Source of the DNA: Euryarchaeota archaeon UBA226
GTDB taxonomy: Archaea > Thermoplasmatota > Poseidoniia > Poseidoniales > Poseidoniaceae
Length of the DNA: 9,831 bases
Direction of reading: 5' to 3'
NCBI GenBank assembly: GCA_002505935.1
Contig: DAWL01000187.1
Span: forward strand, 1-9,831
In this document: piece by piece, positions 1 to 7,025 of the stretch
Position numbering within the stretch: position 1 is the stretch's first letter
Layout of the letters: each line of letters begins with the position of its first letter
Notes under the pieces: generated by a model
Databases searched by the model: none
The model's input: only the letters and a program-made list of their open reading frames with translations
What the model was told of the DNA's origin: nothing
Translations under genes and position numbers: made by a program

Positions 1-845
1 ACTTTCAGCGCTTCTACTCCGCGCCGAGTAACACTTCCAATCGTCTCGATTTCAGACATCTTATCGGGTTCATTCTGCAATAATTTAGCAACTTTGGCAA
101 CCTGTTCTGAGGTTGAAGAATACTTTCCGGTATTTCCAATCACTAACCATACATCGTCTTCAGGAATTGAGATATCATGTACTTCCCAACTTCTCTTTCC
201 TTCTGGAGTTTCGAGGCTTCTACTATACCTCCAGTCAAGTCCCTTCTCGATGCGATCAGAGAGTAGCGTACAACCTCCATGTGACACCGTGCTGCTGTCG
301 ATAGGACTTGCCCTTCCCTTCTGTGATTGCGCTTCTACTGCATGAGCCAAAATTGCACACTCGTCATTATCCACGGAATCTTTGCCCAGTAGCCTTCTCC
401 CTCCGTTCCTTAGGAAGCCAGAATCCACACCGCGTTTGGGTTGATTATACGGATTAGTATTCATTTCACTGGAGAAACCTTCACACCATCCTTCTGAATC
501 TATTCTTCGCCCTCTAGCAGATCTCAAAGCAGCAGCAAAGGCAACCGATAATGCAGCGGATGAACCCAACCCTGCGGCACTAGGGATGTCGCTGTCTATC
601 CTTATGTCCAAAGAAGGAGTGTCTGGGCTATTGTGCCAAAGCCTATCACGCATTCCTACCAAATGAGGGTGTTTGTTTGCAACCATTTCTGACCCATCTA
701 ATTTCCAATGACTTCCCGGTTGCCCATGTGTTTCAACATTTATCGAGACCCTTTGGTCGATTGCGACCGCAACAGCGGGTTGTCCGTAAACAACTGCATG
801 CTCGCCAAACAGAATGCACTTGCCGGGCGCGCTGGCGACGACCAT
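1..845 (-). CDS. mvk: Mevalonate kinase (partial, C-terminus beyond window start)
   Basis: Mevalonate kinase phosphorylates the 5-hydroxyl of (R)-mevalonate with ATP in the cytosol, an early step toward the isoprenoid chains of archaeal lipids. Reading the minus strand from the ATG at 845 gives 281 complete codons with no stop. The N-terminal family signature APGKCILFGEHAVVYG is at residues 6-21. The ATP-binding GHMP loop PSAAGLGSSAAL is at 88-99. The active-site stretch SPIDSSTVSHGG is at 180-191, with Asp183 as the probable catalytic base and Glu171 (AHAVEA) as the probable Mg ligand. These motifs separate it from diphosphomevalonate decarboxylase and from the mevalonate-3-kinases of Thermoplasma. 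Residues about 112-160 form a longer link between the GHMP loop and the catalytic segment than I expect for the family. The ATG places the signature six residues in, as usual; an in-frame GTG at 869 with AAGGA just upstream is an alternative start. It is divergent from the oxidoreductase gene. Confidence 0.93.
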   Translation of the reverse strand, partial: MVVASAPGKCILFGEHAVVYGQPAVAVAIDQRVSINVETHGQPGSHWKLDGSEMVANKHPHLVGMRDRLWHNSPDTPSLDIRIDSDIPSAAGLGSSAALSVAFAAALRSARGRRIDSEGWCEGFSSEMNTNPYNQPKRGVDSGFLRNGGRRLLGKDSVDNDECAILAHAVEAQSQKGRASPIDSSTVSHGGCTLLSDRIEKGLDWRYSRSLETPEGKRSWEVHDISIPEDDVWLVIGNTGKYSSTSEQVAKVAKLLQNEPDKMSEIETIGSVTRRGVEALK

Positions 846-936
846 GACGAGAGGGTGGGTCTTCTGCACATCATCCTTCGCTTCATCCGTTGCATTGAAG
901 TCTGTTTCACCATCGTGGCAGCAAATAGGGAGAGCA
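846..936. promoter_or_regulatory. Divergent intergenic region between mevalonate kinase and the oxidoreductase
   Basis: This 91-base gap separates two genes transcribed away from each other, so promoters for both should lie here or overlap the gene starts. I see no clear archaeal TATA box on either strand. Both reading frames stay open through the gap (plus-strand frame from 814, minus-strand frame beyond 937), so it could also hold N-terminal extensions of either protein. The functional assignment is inference from gene orientation. Confidence 0.45.
929..932 (+). promoter_or_regulatory. Ribosome binding site (GGAG) for the Fe-S oxidoreductase
   Basis: GGAG within AGGGAGAG lies four bases before the ATG at 937. 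It favours this ATG over the upstream in-frame ATGs at 814 and 844, and over the in-frame ATG at 949. The spacing is slightly short, so this is supporting rather than decisive evidence. Confidence 0.45.
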
Positions 937-2955
937 ATGGAACACCCGATGAACCTGACCTATCTTGGTGTACCCGGTTGGCTGGTGCTGTCTGTCATGT
1001 GGCTGATAGGGCTCTTCTTCTTCTGGAAACAGACCTCAAAAGCGGTCAAATTGATTCGACTTGGCCAGCCAGAGAATCGGCAAGACAACCTTGGAGCCAG
1101 AACTTGGGAATGGTTGACAGGATGGTTGGGCCAGAAGAAGGTGCTTGAGGACAGAGTCATCGGCGTACTTCACGTCATGATCTTTTGGGGTTTCTTGATG
1201 ATTGGTTCTGACGTCTTCGATCTATCTACCGGTGGACGTTTTGAGAACATGATTGTCTGGGTCAGTCCTTTGTTGGCCGATTTGTGGAATGGAATGGTCG
1301 AACTGGGCTATGCCTCTGCATTCCTAGGTGCTTCGGCGGCCTTGTTCAGGAGGGTGGTACTCCGACCTGAGAAATTACGACACGAACCGCAATTCGAAGG
1401 TAATGCCATCTTGGTCACCATATTGACGATTTGTGCTACAGCATTCATTGTTGAGGCAGGAGAGAATCCATCCGCAACTTGGGAACCTATCGGGCATATG
1501 GTCGCAGGCTGGATTTCTGATTTCACTTACTTCGATATTCTAGTCATCTATTCCTACTGGTTACATATGGCCTGCCTTGCAGGTTTCCTTATCGCAATCC
1601 CTGCCTCCAAGCACATGCACCTAGTCATGGCATTCCCAAATGTCATGTTCTACGACAGAGATGGATTGGCGGTCATGAAGCCGATGGCTACTGGCGAGGA
1701 TGGAAAGGCAGTTCTGATCGAGGAGTTAGACTTGGAATCGTTTGGGGCTATCAATTACACAGATTTCTCTTGGCGCCAGTTGATTGACGGTTGGGCTTGC
1801 ACCCATTGCGCCCGCTGCCAGGATGTTTGTCCAGCCTATGAGTCTGGAAAGCCACTCAATCCAATGACTATTGTGAATGATGTTAGAGAATATGCAAATG
1901 AGCATTCAGCATTACTTCTGGCTGGGGAAAGCCCTGAGGAGAATATGGTTGCTCGATTTAATCCTGAAGCCATCTGGGCTTGCACCACTTGTCACGCATG
2001 CGTAGACGTCTGTCCAGTATACATTGAGCACGTCCCGAAACTGACAGAGACCCGCCGCCACTTGATGATGGAGGCGATGGAATATCCAGAAGAATTGGAT
2101 GTAGCCATGGGTAATCTCGAGGTCAATTCTAATCCCTACGGTTTCGGCCCTCATGAGAGGGCAGATTGGGCTAGTGACCTGAATGTCAAGGTGGCTGAGC
2201 CAGCAGAATACATCTACTTCACAGGCTGTGCTGCATCTTTTGATGAGCGAAATAAGAAGGTAGCAAGAGCAACGATTCAGACCTTGCAAGAGGCAGGTCT
2301 TGATGTTGGTATATTGGGTATGGAAGAGGGCTGTTCAGGTGACCCTGCGCGCAGAGCTGGAAACGATTTCTTATTCCAGATGTTGGCTGAGACAAATCTC
2401 GCTACCTTCCAAGACCTTGGAGTCAAGAAGGTCATCGCTTCATGTCCTCATTGTTTCCACACATTAGGTAAGGAATATGCTCCATATGGTGGTGATGAGT
2501 TGGAAGTCGTACACCATTCACAAATCATCGCTCAATTACAGGAAGAGGGCAAGTTACCGGTGCCTTCCCTAGATGACAAGAAGGTCACGTTCCATGACCC
2601 ATGTTACCTCGGTAGAATCGGCGGCTTCGTAGATGAACCAAGGCAGGCTATTGGTGGGGTTGACGTTGAGGCTGAAAGGCACGGCAAAGCTTCGTTCTGT
2701 TGTGGTGCCGGTGGCGCTCAGATGTGGATGGAGGAAGATGCTGACAAGAGGGTTAACGAGATTCGCGCCAAGGAATTGGCTGCAACCGGTGCTGACATTG
2801 TTGCAGTAGGTTGTCCTTTCTGCAGTACAATGGTATCTGATGGCTTGGATTCAACTGGCAACCAGATGGAAGTCATGGACATTGCAGAAATCGTTTGGCA
2901 GACTATCAAGCAGAATGATCAGAAGATTCAGGCTCTGAAGTCTGAAGAGGAATGA
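937..2955 (+). CDS. Membrane cytochrome b / HdrD-like Fe-S oxidoreductase, probable ETF:quinone oxidoreductase
   Basis: The 672-residue protein fuses a membrane domain to a heterodisulfide-reductase-like Fe-S domain. Hydrophobic helices lie near residues 12-30, 74-93, about 105-137, 157-173 and 198-222. His79 (GVLHVMIFWGF) and His210 (YWLHMACLAGFL) fit heme b ligands of a NarI/HdrE-like cytochrome. Two [4Fe-4S] motifs follow: Cys288/291/294/298 and Cys349/352/355/359. Then come two CCG modules: Cys431, 466, 503, 506, where the usual CC pair is CS (GCSGDPARRAGN), and Cys556, 588, 589, 626, 629, which is complete. This architecture matches membrane ETF:menaquinone oxidoreductases (the EMO or Rv0338c-type group), which accept electrons from electron-transfer flavoprotein and reduce quinone. 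The electron donor is inferred, since no etfAB is visible. Lactate or glycerol-3-phosphate dehydrogenase subunits and true HdrD are related alternatives. An in-frame ATG at 814 would add 41 poorly typical residues and overlap the mevalonate kinase start. The 3' end overlaps the next gene by 50 bases. Confidence 0.88.
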   Translation: MEHPMNLTYLGVPGWLVLSVMWLIGLFFFWKQTSKAVKLIRLGQPENRQDNLGARTWEWLTGWLGQKKVLEDRVIGVLHVMIFWGFLMIGSDVFDLSTGGRFENMIVWVSPLLADLWNGMVELGYASAFLGASAALFRRVVLRPEKLRHEPQFEGNAILVTILTICATAFIVEAGENPSATWEPIGHMVAGWISDFTYFDILVIYSYWLHMACLAGFLIAIPASKHMHLVMAFPNVMFYDRDGLAVMKPMATGEDGKAVLIEELDLESFGAINYTDFSWRQLIDGWACTHCARCQDVCPAYESGKPLNPMTIVNDVREYANEHSALLLAGESPEENMVARFNPEAIWACTTCHACVDVCPVYIEHVPKLTETRRHLMMEAMEYPEELDVAMGNLEVNSNPYGFGPHERADWASDLNVKVAEPAEYIYFTGCAASFDERNKKVARATIQTLQEAGLDVGILGMEEGCSGDPARRAGNDFLFQMLAETNLATFQDLGVKKVIASCPHCFHTLGKEYAPYGGDELEVVHHSQIIAQLQEEGKLPVPSLDDKKVTFHDPCYLGRIGGFVDEPRQAIGGVDVEAERHGKASFCCGAGGAQMWMEEDADKRVNEIRAKELAATGADIVAVGCPFCSTMVSDGLDSTGNQMEVMDIAEIVWQTIKQNDQKIQALKSEEE

Positions 2956-3604
2956 TATCCCATCTGAATGAATAAATTGTCAGCATAAATCCTACAAAGA
3001 GCAACCACTCAAAACCTGCAGCAAACAACATCTCGGTAGTGACCTTGTTCAGTTGAAGGGATTTGAGCAGGCTTGGATGATTGATAATTGCAATCTGAAA
3101 GGAAATGAATAAGCCAATGATTGAGAGTATGGTCATTGGAACCGATACTCTCCTGACTTTCATACCCCTTTGGTCGAGTTCAAGAGTTGAAGATAAGCGA
3201 TGCACCGAAATGCCCCAAGCAGTACCGAAGGCAAAGACAGGAATCGCTCCAACCAAGTGCATTGTGGGGTAATCTTCCCAACGGAAAATAGCCACTAGAA
3301 TCAATCCAAGCCCGGTAAAGAAGGAAGTAACAAAGATGATGTCGAACTTTTTGCCATCTTGTCGAAGTAAGTGGTACATTCGCCAACCCAATAGGATATC
3401 AACAACTCCAGTAGCAAAGAATCCAAGTTTGAATGACCATGTTTCAGGGCCGGGATGATCAGTTTCTGAGATGAACACCAGTAGGGTTCTGGCGTCACCT
3501 TCTATCTGATGGAGAATCCAAGAAAGACACACGGTTGTAATCGGCAAAATCAAAGCAAGCAACCACAGAGTTCTGTCGTGCTGTTTCAGATTAAGGCCCT
3601 TCAT
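2906..3604 (-). CDS. Frag1/DRAM/Sfk1-family six-helix membrane protein
   Basis: The 232-residue protein has six hydrophobic helices, near residues 12-32, 58-78, 88-106, 115-135, 153-174 and 191-212, and a short polar tail. The segment FISETDHPGPETWSF (44-58) just after helix 1 resembles the conserved ISDTG.xPPE loop of the Frag1/DRAM/Sfk1 family. EDYPTMHLVGAIPVFAFG (110-127) and FEWLLFVGFMLTIYSFRW (198-215) fit the later conserved helices. In eukaryotes this family includes DRAM, linked to autophagy, and Sfk1 and FRAG1/PGAP2-related proteins, linked to lipid or GPI-anchor handling. The biochemical role in archaea is not known to me. The ATG at 3604 is the only sensible start. No Shine-Dalgarno sequence is at a useful distance, and an AT-rich element about 28 bases upstream suggests a leaderless transcript. 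The gene is convergent with the oxidoreductase and overlaps its last 50 bases. Confidence 0.75.
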   Translation of the reverse strand: MKGLNLKQHDRTLWLLALILPITTVCLSWILHQIEGDARTLLVFISETDHPGPETWSFKLGFFATGVVDILLGWRMYHLLRQDGKKFDIIFVTSFFTGLGLILVAIFRWEDYPTMHLVGAIPVFAFGTAWGISVHRLSSTLELDQRGMKVRRVSVPMTILSIIGLFISFQIAIINHPSLLKSLQLNKVTTEMLFAAGFEWLLFVGFMLTIYSFRWDIIPLQTSEPESSDHSA

Positions 3605-3627
3605 CGCTATATCGGGGTTGGCTCCTA

Positions 3628-3636
3628 TTGATTAAG
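3628..3636. promoter_or_regulatory. Possible shared TATA-like element of a divergent promoter
   Basis: ATTGATTAA is the most AT-rich stretch of the 64-base gap between two divergent genes. Read on the minus strand it is TTAATCAAT, centred about 28 bases before the ATG at 3604, the distance expected between an archaeal TATA box and a leaderless start. On the plus strand it lies 37 bases before the ATG at 3669, which would give a short leader. It is not a perfect TATA consensus and there is no experimental support. Confidence 0.3.
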
Positions 3637-3668
3637 GCGACAGTAAGTAGAGCAACACTCAAACCTTC

Positions 3669-5522
3669 ATGGTCCTTGCTCGTAGCATGCTTCCGTCCGC
3701 TTGGGTTGTAGATTCCAATTGCTTCATCCACCTTGGTTCACATGGTTATCCTGAACTGGTCAAGGATTTGGCTTCCGCATGTAAACAGATGGGCGCTCAA
3801 TTACACGTCACTCCAGGGGTTCATGATGAAGTTTCAACAGTTAGGATGCAGAAATGGAAAGGCAAACCACGTCTCTTGGATGCGATGAAAGAGATACTGG
3901 TCACTACTTCAATTCCGGGGGACCAAGTCAAGGGTTTGGCTCAGAGAATTGGAGAGAATGCGAGCCCTCAGGATGTTGACTTGTCATTGATGGTATTGGC
4001 GACGAGGATGGCTGGTTCAGGTGAAGAGGTTGTGTTGGTATCTGACGACTACAAGATGACTACTACTGGGCAGAGGGTTCACCTACCGTTCAAGACCTGC
4101 CCGCCTTCGACTTTCATTCAGCGATTGTCAGAACTTGGGCCGAAGTCAACTCGCCCAAGGTTACGCAGTCTTTCACGCAAGGTTCGTTCAGAAGAGATGC
4201 GCTATGCTATCTCAAGAGCAGGACAGTATGATGTTCAGTCGAAATTAACCTGGATGATCGATAGCCTACTACAATCCAAGGTACCTCCTCCGATTCCCGA
4301 GAGTGCTCCTGACGATTCATCTCTTGTAACTGCATTAAGGAGGCACATGGCGGGTGAAAGAGTCAAGAAATCTAGGCTCAATGCTTTGGGTAGCCTTACT
4401 GAGATTTGTGCCCCAGTACAGGAATTGTTAGCAACTCCAAGGGAGGAATTGGCTTCTGCTCTGGAGGTGACTATGGTCAATTTAGGAATTGGTTTGGCGC
4501 CAGTAAAAGAAGAGTTGGGCGCTATTGCGCATAGAGCGGTAGCACCTATTTTGAGTAGGGTTGAAGCCGCTTTGGGGTTGATGGCTAAAGAAGCAGGAGA
4601 TCATGCTACTGCGAGGCGTAATCTAGTGCGCTCACTGCATCATGCGACTTTGGTTGATGACGATGAGGCTGAGATGAATGCATTGTTCCACCTAGGGCTA
4701 GCAGATCTTGCATCCGACAAATTCCAGAGGTCCGCAGAATTGTTCGAGGCTGCTGCTGCTGAAGCTGCTCGACTGAAGTCGAGTGAAACTAGGATGGTTT
4801 TGGCTGCGGCGATTGCTCGTCAGTTAGAGGGCACAGAGGATGCGGCTTCCAAACATGTCTCTCACGCGCATTCATTGGTCGAAGGAAATGAATCCGAAGC
4901 CGCTGTAGAACTGGAGAAATTAGGTGAATCATTACTGGCTATAGGTCGACCAGTACTCGCCATTGAAGTTCTGGATGAGGCTTTGGAGTGTGCCACCGAA
5001 GTTGGTGATGTGGAATTATCCATTCGTCTGACTGAGAGTATAGCACGTTCACAGGCTGCAGTGACTGGTGATGATGAGATTCAGTTACAGAGGATGAGGT
5101 CCTTGTTGGATAAAGTGAATTCAATCGGTGGCGCTGCTGCAGAAAATTTTGCAGCAGAACTTCAGGCCCTTGAAGAGAGAAAGGCTTGGCAGGAAGAACC
5201 GTTAGACGAAGTTTGGAATGATTGGCAACCCTCGACTGCTTTGATTCCACAAGGTTCACTCGAGGTGCTGAGAGGTGTCAAACAGGACGACTCTATGTTG
5301 TTGATTTGTTACAGTCCAGACCTTGGCAATCTCGGGCTCTGGCTTCCCGACTCGGATATTGAGGCGAACGATGCTTCTCGGCATGAGATCATCATCAGTT
5401 CTCGAGTAAAGGTGGCGCATCCCCCTGAGGCATTGAAGAATGAGCACAAAGTACGTGGAATCGTAGCATTGGAAGATGTTTCAAGTCTAACCATTAAGCC
5501 TGTTGAATCAACGCGGGATTGA
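3669..5522 (+). CDS. PIN-domain (putative RNase) protein with TPR-like helical repeats
   Basis: This 617-residue protein has three visible parts. Residues about 10-150 look like a PIN nuclease domain: Asp15 in AWVVDSNCFIHLG, Glu54 in VTPGVHDEVS, Asp102/Asp104 in PQDVDLSLMVLA, and Asp126/Asp127 in VVLVSDDYKM supply the acidic residues of a metal-dependent ribonuclease centre. Residues about 285-500 are Ala/Leu/Glu-rich paired helices resembling TPR repeats, for example ALGLMAKEAGDHATARRNLV and SLLAIGRPVLAIEVLDEALE. Residues about 510-617 look like a smaller beta-rich domain that I cannot name. No signal peptide or membrane helix is evident, so it should be cytosolic. The start may be the ATG at 3669 or the in-frame ATG at 3687; the PIN strand begins just after either. 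It lies 24 bases before cysS on the same strand, so cotranscription is likely. The substrate is unknown. No antitoxin-sized partner is present, which argues against a simple VapBC toxin. Confidence 0.7.
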   Translation: MVLARSMLPSAWVVDSNCFIHLGSHGYPELVKDLASACKQMGAQLHVTPGVHDEVSTVRMQKWKGKPRLLDAMKEILVTTSIPGDQVKGLAQRIGENASPQDVDLSLMVLATRMAGSGEEVVLVSDDYKMTTTGQRVHLPFKTCPPSTFIQRLSELGPKSTRPRLRSLSRKVRSEEMRYAISRAGQYDVQSKLTWMIDSLLQSKVPPPIPESAPDDSSLVTALRRHMAGERVKKSRLNALGSLTEICAPVQELLATPREELASALEVTMVNLGIGLAPVKEELGAIAHRAVAPILSRVEAALGLMAKEAGDHATARRNLVRSLHHATLVDDDEAEMNALFHLGLADLASDKFQRSAELFEAAAAEAARLKSSETRMVLAAAIARQLEGTEDAASKHVSHAHSLVEGNESEAAVELEKLGESLLAIGRPVLAIEVLDEALECATEVGDVELSIRLTESIARSQAAVTGDDEIQLQRMRSLLDKVNSIGGAAAENFAAELQALEERKAWQEEPLDEVWNDWQPSTALIPQGSLEVLRGVKQDDSMLLICYSPDLGNLGLWLPDSDIEANDASRHEIIISSRVKVAHPPEALKNEHKVRGIVALEDVSSLTIKPVESTRD

Positions 5523-5546
5523 AGTCTATCTATCCCTCCCGCATTG

Positions 5547-7025
5547 ATGATGGCACTCAGGGTACACGATACCAGAAGGCGCGAGAAGGTCGAGTTCTCG
5601 ACCATCGAGGCTGGCAAGGTCAAGATGTATGTCTGCGGTGTCACGGTTTACGACTTGTGTCATCTTGGACACGCAAGGTGTTACATCGCTTTTGATCTGG
5701 TACATCGTTGGCTTGAACACAGCGGCTATGATGTCTTGTATATCCAGAATTTCACCGATATTGATGACAAGATCATTACTCGTTCAATTGAGAGTGGAAT
5801 AGATTGGCAGATTATAGTCGATGAGAATATTGAAGCATATTATGACGATATGGATTCGTTGAATATTCTTAGGGCCGATATCTATCCACGTTGTACTGAA
5901 TATGTTGAAGAAATGATAACGATAACTCAGTCTCTAATCGACAAGGAACATGCATACGTTGCTGATGATGGCGTATGGTTCCATGTTGAATCAGCCCCAG
6001 AGAAATACGGTCAGTTAACTGGACAGAATATCGATGCAGTTCTTGGCGGTGCTGGTGGTAGAGTTGCAGAATCAGGTAAGAGGGATCACAAGGATTTCGC
6101 ATTGTGGAAGGCCGCTAAGCCTGGCGAACCTACTTGGCAGAGTCCTTGGGGCCCTGGACGACCGGGTTGGCACATCGAATGTACTGCGATGAGCATGGAT
6201 CATCTTGGCGAGCAATTCGATATCCACGGAGGAGGGCATGATTTGTTGTTCCCTCATCATGAGGCGGAAATTTTCCAAGGAGAGTGCCATACTGGAAGGG
6301 CACCGGTCGTAAATCATTGGTTGCACAATGGTTTTGTCAATATGGATGGAGAAAAGATGTCAAAGAGTCTTGGCAATTTTTGGACCATTCGTGACATTTG
6401 CGAAAAGGTGAATCCATTGGTCCTGCGTTTTGCCCTAATCAATGCGCACTATCGTTCACCTATCGACATGAATGAACAGTTATTGCATGATGCTGCGAGA
6501 AACCATGGTCGTCTTCTTGAGGTCTACAAGCAGGCATTGTTAACGATGAATGACAATCCTGTGTCTTTACCTAGAGGAGATGTTTCTTCTGCCATTCCAC
6601 TAGTCAAGTCTCTAGGCCTGCTTGAAAAGATGGCCGAATCATTCGCATTGGCAATGGATGATGATTTCAATTCCAGAGAAGCGGTTGCAAAGGTGCTTGG
6701 AGCGGTACGTGAGGCTGGTAAAGTACTGGATTCAGATATGGAATCTGAGGATAAGTCGGCCTTCGCCAGCCATGTAGTAGAATGGTTGGAGGAGCATGCT
6801 GGGAAAGTATTGGGCTTGTTACCAAATAGGGAGACATTACTCGCTGTCGACCCGCGTATCGAAGAGATTAGAGAACAGGTGGAGAAGTTGTTGGCAGATC
6901 GAAAGGCTGCAAGAGAAGCCAAGGATTGGGATGCTGCAGATTCAATCCGAGATGCTCTCAACGAATTAGGAGTTGGGGTTGTAGATACTGCCGACGGACC
7001 TGAGTGGCATCTGCTGAACGACTAA
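5547..7025 (+). CDS. cysS: Cysteinyl-tRNA synthetase
   Basis: This class I synthetase charges tRNA-Cys with cysteine using ATP in the cytosol. From the ATG at 5547 it has 492 residues, close to the usual bacterial and archaeal length. The HIGH motif is HLGH at residues 39-42 and the KMSKS loop is at 270-274. Zinc ligands that recognise the cysteine thiol can be matched to Cys30 (YVCGVTVYD), Cys212 (HIECTAMS), His237 and Glu241 (FPHHEAEIF). The C-terminal part, about 305-492, is the helical anticodon-binding (DALR-type) region, ending in the family-typical AAREAKDWDAADSIRDALN near 454-472. All key residues are present. The start is TTG-ATG-ATG at 5544-5552; I take the first ATG, but the second (5550) is equally possible. 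No Shine-Dalgarno sequence is visible. It probably shares a transcript with the PIN-domain gene 24 bases upstream. Its TAA stop directly abuts the stop of the opposing gene. Confidence 0.97.
   Translation: MMALRVHDTRRREKVEFSTIEAGKVKMYVCGVTVYDLCHLGHARCYIAFDLVHRWLEHSGYDVLYIQNFTDIDDKIITRSIESGIDWQIIVDENIEAYYDDMDSLNILRADIYPRCTEYVEEMITITQSLIDKEHAYVADDGVWFHVESAPEKYGQLTGQNIDAVLGGAGGRVAESGKRDHKDFALWKAAKPGEPTWQSPWGPGRPGWHIECTAMSMDHLGEQFDIHGGGHDLLFPHHEAEIFQGECHTGRAPVVNHWLHNGFVNMDGEKMSKSLGNFWTIRDICEKVNPLVLRFALINAHYRSPIDMNEQLLHDAARNHGRLLEVYKQALLTMNDNPVSLPRGDVSSAIPLVKSLGLLEKMAESFALAMDDDFNSREAVAKVLGAVREAGKVLDSDMESEDKSAFASHVVEWLEEHAGKVLGLLPNRETLLAVDPRIEEIREQVEKLLADRKAAREAKDWDAADSIRDALNELGVGVVDTADGPEWHLLND

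Noticed and set aside
94..345. Plus-strand open frames at 94-345 and 113-304
   Set aside because: They run antisense to the mevalonate kinase coding frame, which carries clear family motifs; the plus-strand translations show none.
1..845. Diphosphomevalonate decarboxylase or another GHMP kinase instead of mevalonate kinase
   Set aside because: The N-terminal LFGEHAVVYG signature and the PID-S-S-T-V-S-H-GG segment are those of mevalonate kinase.
814..936. Upstream extension of the oxidoreductase to the ATG at 814
   Set aside because: The extension overlaps the mevalonate kinase start, lacks family resemblance, and a GGAG site precedes the ATG at 937. Kept only as a start ambiguity.
708..1148. 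Plus-strand open frame of 146 codons across the mevalonate kinase start and oxidoreductase start
   Set aside because: It overlaps two well-supported genes in other frames, and its translation has no recognisable feature.
3669..5522. PIN protein as a VapC-type toxin or defence gene
   Set aside because: The protein is far too long, there is no small antitoxin gene next to it, and its neighbour is the housekeeping cysS.
5544..5546. TTG at 5544 as the cysS start
   Set aside because: Two ATG codons follow at once and place the family N-terminus normally; TTG adds one residue and has no supporting ribosome site.
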